Made by a program: the position numbers and the translations under genes | In this document: piece after piece, positions 40,568-41,272 of the stretch | Position numbering within the stretch: position 1 is the first letter of the stretch | How the letters are laid out: every line of letters begins with the position of its first letter | DNA from: Nemertoderma westbladi | Taxonomy: Eukaryota; Xenacoelomorpha; Nemertodermatida; Nemertodermatidae | Assembly (NCBI GenBank): GCA_032718475.1 | Contig: JAUCBJ010006737.1 | Coordinates: 1 to 41,272 of the forward strand | Direction: 5' to 3' | DNA: 41,272 nucleotides | The notes under the pieces: model-generated | The model's input: only the letters and a program-made list of their open reading frames with translations | The model's database searches: none | What the model was told of the DNA's origin: nothing

Positions 40568-41272
40568 CAAACATTTCTGAGGGACGCAAACATTAATCAG
40601 GGATACAAACATTAATCAGGGACACAAACATTAATAAGGGACAAAAACATTAATTAGGGACACAAACATTAATGAGGGACACACATTAATGAGGGACACA
40701 CATTAATAAGGGGCACACACATTAACGAGGGACACAAACATTAATGAGGGACACACATTAATGAGGGACACACATTAATAAGGGGCACAAACATTAACGA
40801 GGGATACAATGATTAATGAGGGACACAAACATTAATGAGGGACACAAACATTAATGAGGGACACAAACATTAATGAGATACACAAACATTAATGAAGGAC
40901 ACAAACATTAATGAGATACACAAACATTAATGAGATACACAATCATTAATGAGGGACACAAACATTATGAGATACACAAACATTAATGAGGTACACAAAC
41001 ATTAATGAGATACACAAACATTAATGAGATACAGAACATTAATGAGGGACACAAACATTAATGAGATACGCAAACATTAATGAGGTACACAAACATTAAT
41101 GAGATACACAAACATTAATGAGGTACACAAACATTAATTGGGGACACAAACATTAATGAGATACACAAACATTAATGAGGTGCACAAACATTAATGAGAT
41201 ACACAAATATTAATGAGGGACACAAACATTAATGAGATATACAAACATTAATGAGGGGCACAAACATTAATG
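40568..41272 (+). repeat. 19-bp minisatellite (right array), about 36 units, runs off the window
   Basis: Unit GGGACACAAACATTAATGA. Frequent variants are GATACACAAACATTAATGA and GGTACACAAACATTAATGA; these interleave in the distal half, forming a partial higher-order GAGATA/GAGGGA pattern. Shorter units (GGGACACACATTAATGA) cluster at 40676-40780. Same unit and orientation as 35425-35560. The array is truncated by the window end. Confidence 0.95.

Overview
The window reads as AT-rich, repeat-dominated nuclear DNA from an invertebrate animal. The evidence is the mix of element types: BEL/Pao and Ty3/gypsy LTR elements, several non-LTR (LINE) elements, a Penelope-like GIY-YIG endonuclease, a Mutator-like transposase and a tRNA-derived SINE-like unit. 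There are no bacterial operons or rRNA. I find no convincing multi-exon host gene; the best candidate is one possible exon at 32354-32483. The species cannot be named from this sequence.

Layout. 1-2636: non-coding, holding a 21-bp minisatellite (1147-1670) that is open in all six frames. 2637-9165 (minus strand): a mosaic of decayed LTR-retrotransposon pieces, namely a BEL/Pao integrase tail (BEL-A), a gypsy-type integrase fragment, and a nearly complete but frameshifted BEL/Pao element (BEL-B) in the order gag, zinc knuckles, protease, RT, integrase. About 10030-30894 (plus): one LINE (LINE-A) whose reverse transcriptase is cut into three pieces (10030-10971, 19146-19474, 29793-30562) by two nested insertions. 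Insertion 1 (10972-19128) has 17-bp target-site duplications. It starts with a 5'-truncated Penelope-like GIY-YIG domain, carries a ~6.2-kb satellite of about 42 units of ~152 bp, and ends close to a hammerhead-ribozyme-like motif. Insertion 2 (19475-29792) is a four-unit tandem array of a ~1.58-kb non-coding repeat. Inside its second unit lies an apparently intact LINE (LINE-B, 21405-25163, 1098 codons) with a 12-bp target-site duplication.

30895-35400: mostly non-coding, with small inverted repeats, an 11-bp minisatellite and an old 5'-truncated LINE-B relative (33861-34505). 35420-41272: a block bracketed by the same 19-bp minisatellite on both sides. It contains a hairpin, a SINE-like tRNA/hammerhead composite (37571-37730, minus), a LINE C-terminal fragment and a broken Mutator-like transposase (38301-39837).

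The most interesting signals are the two hammerhead-like motifs. Both have a tiny palindromic helix III. One lies at the 3' end of the Penelope-like insertion; the other is fused directly downstream of a tRNA-like Pol III promoter. The nesting gives a readable relative chronology: LINE-A is oldest, then the two insertions, then LINE-B.
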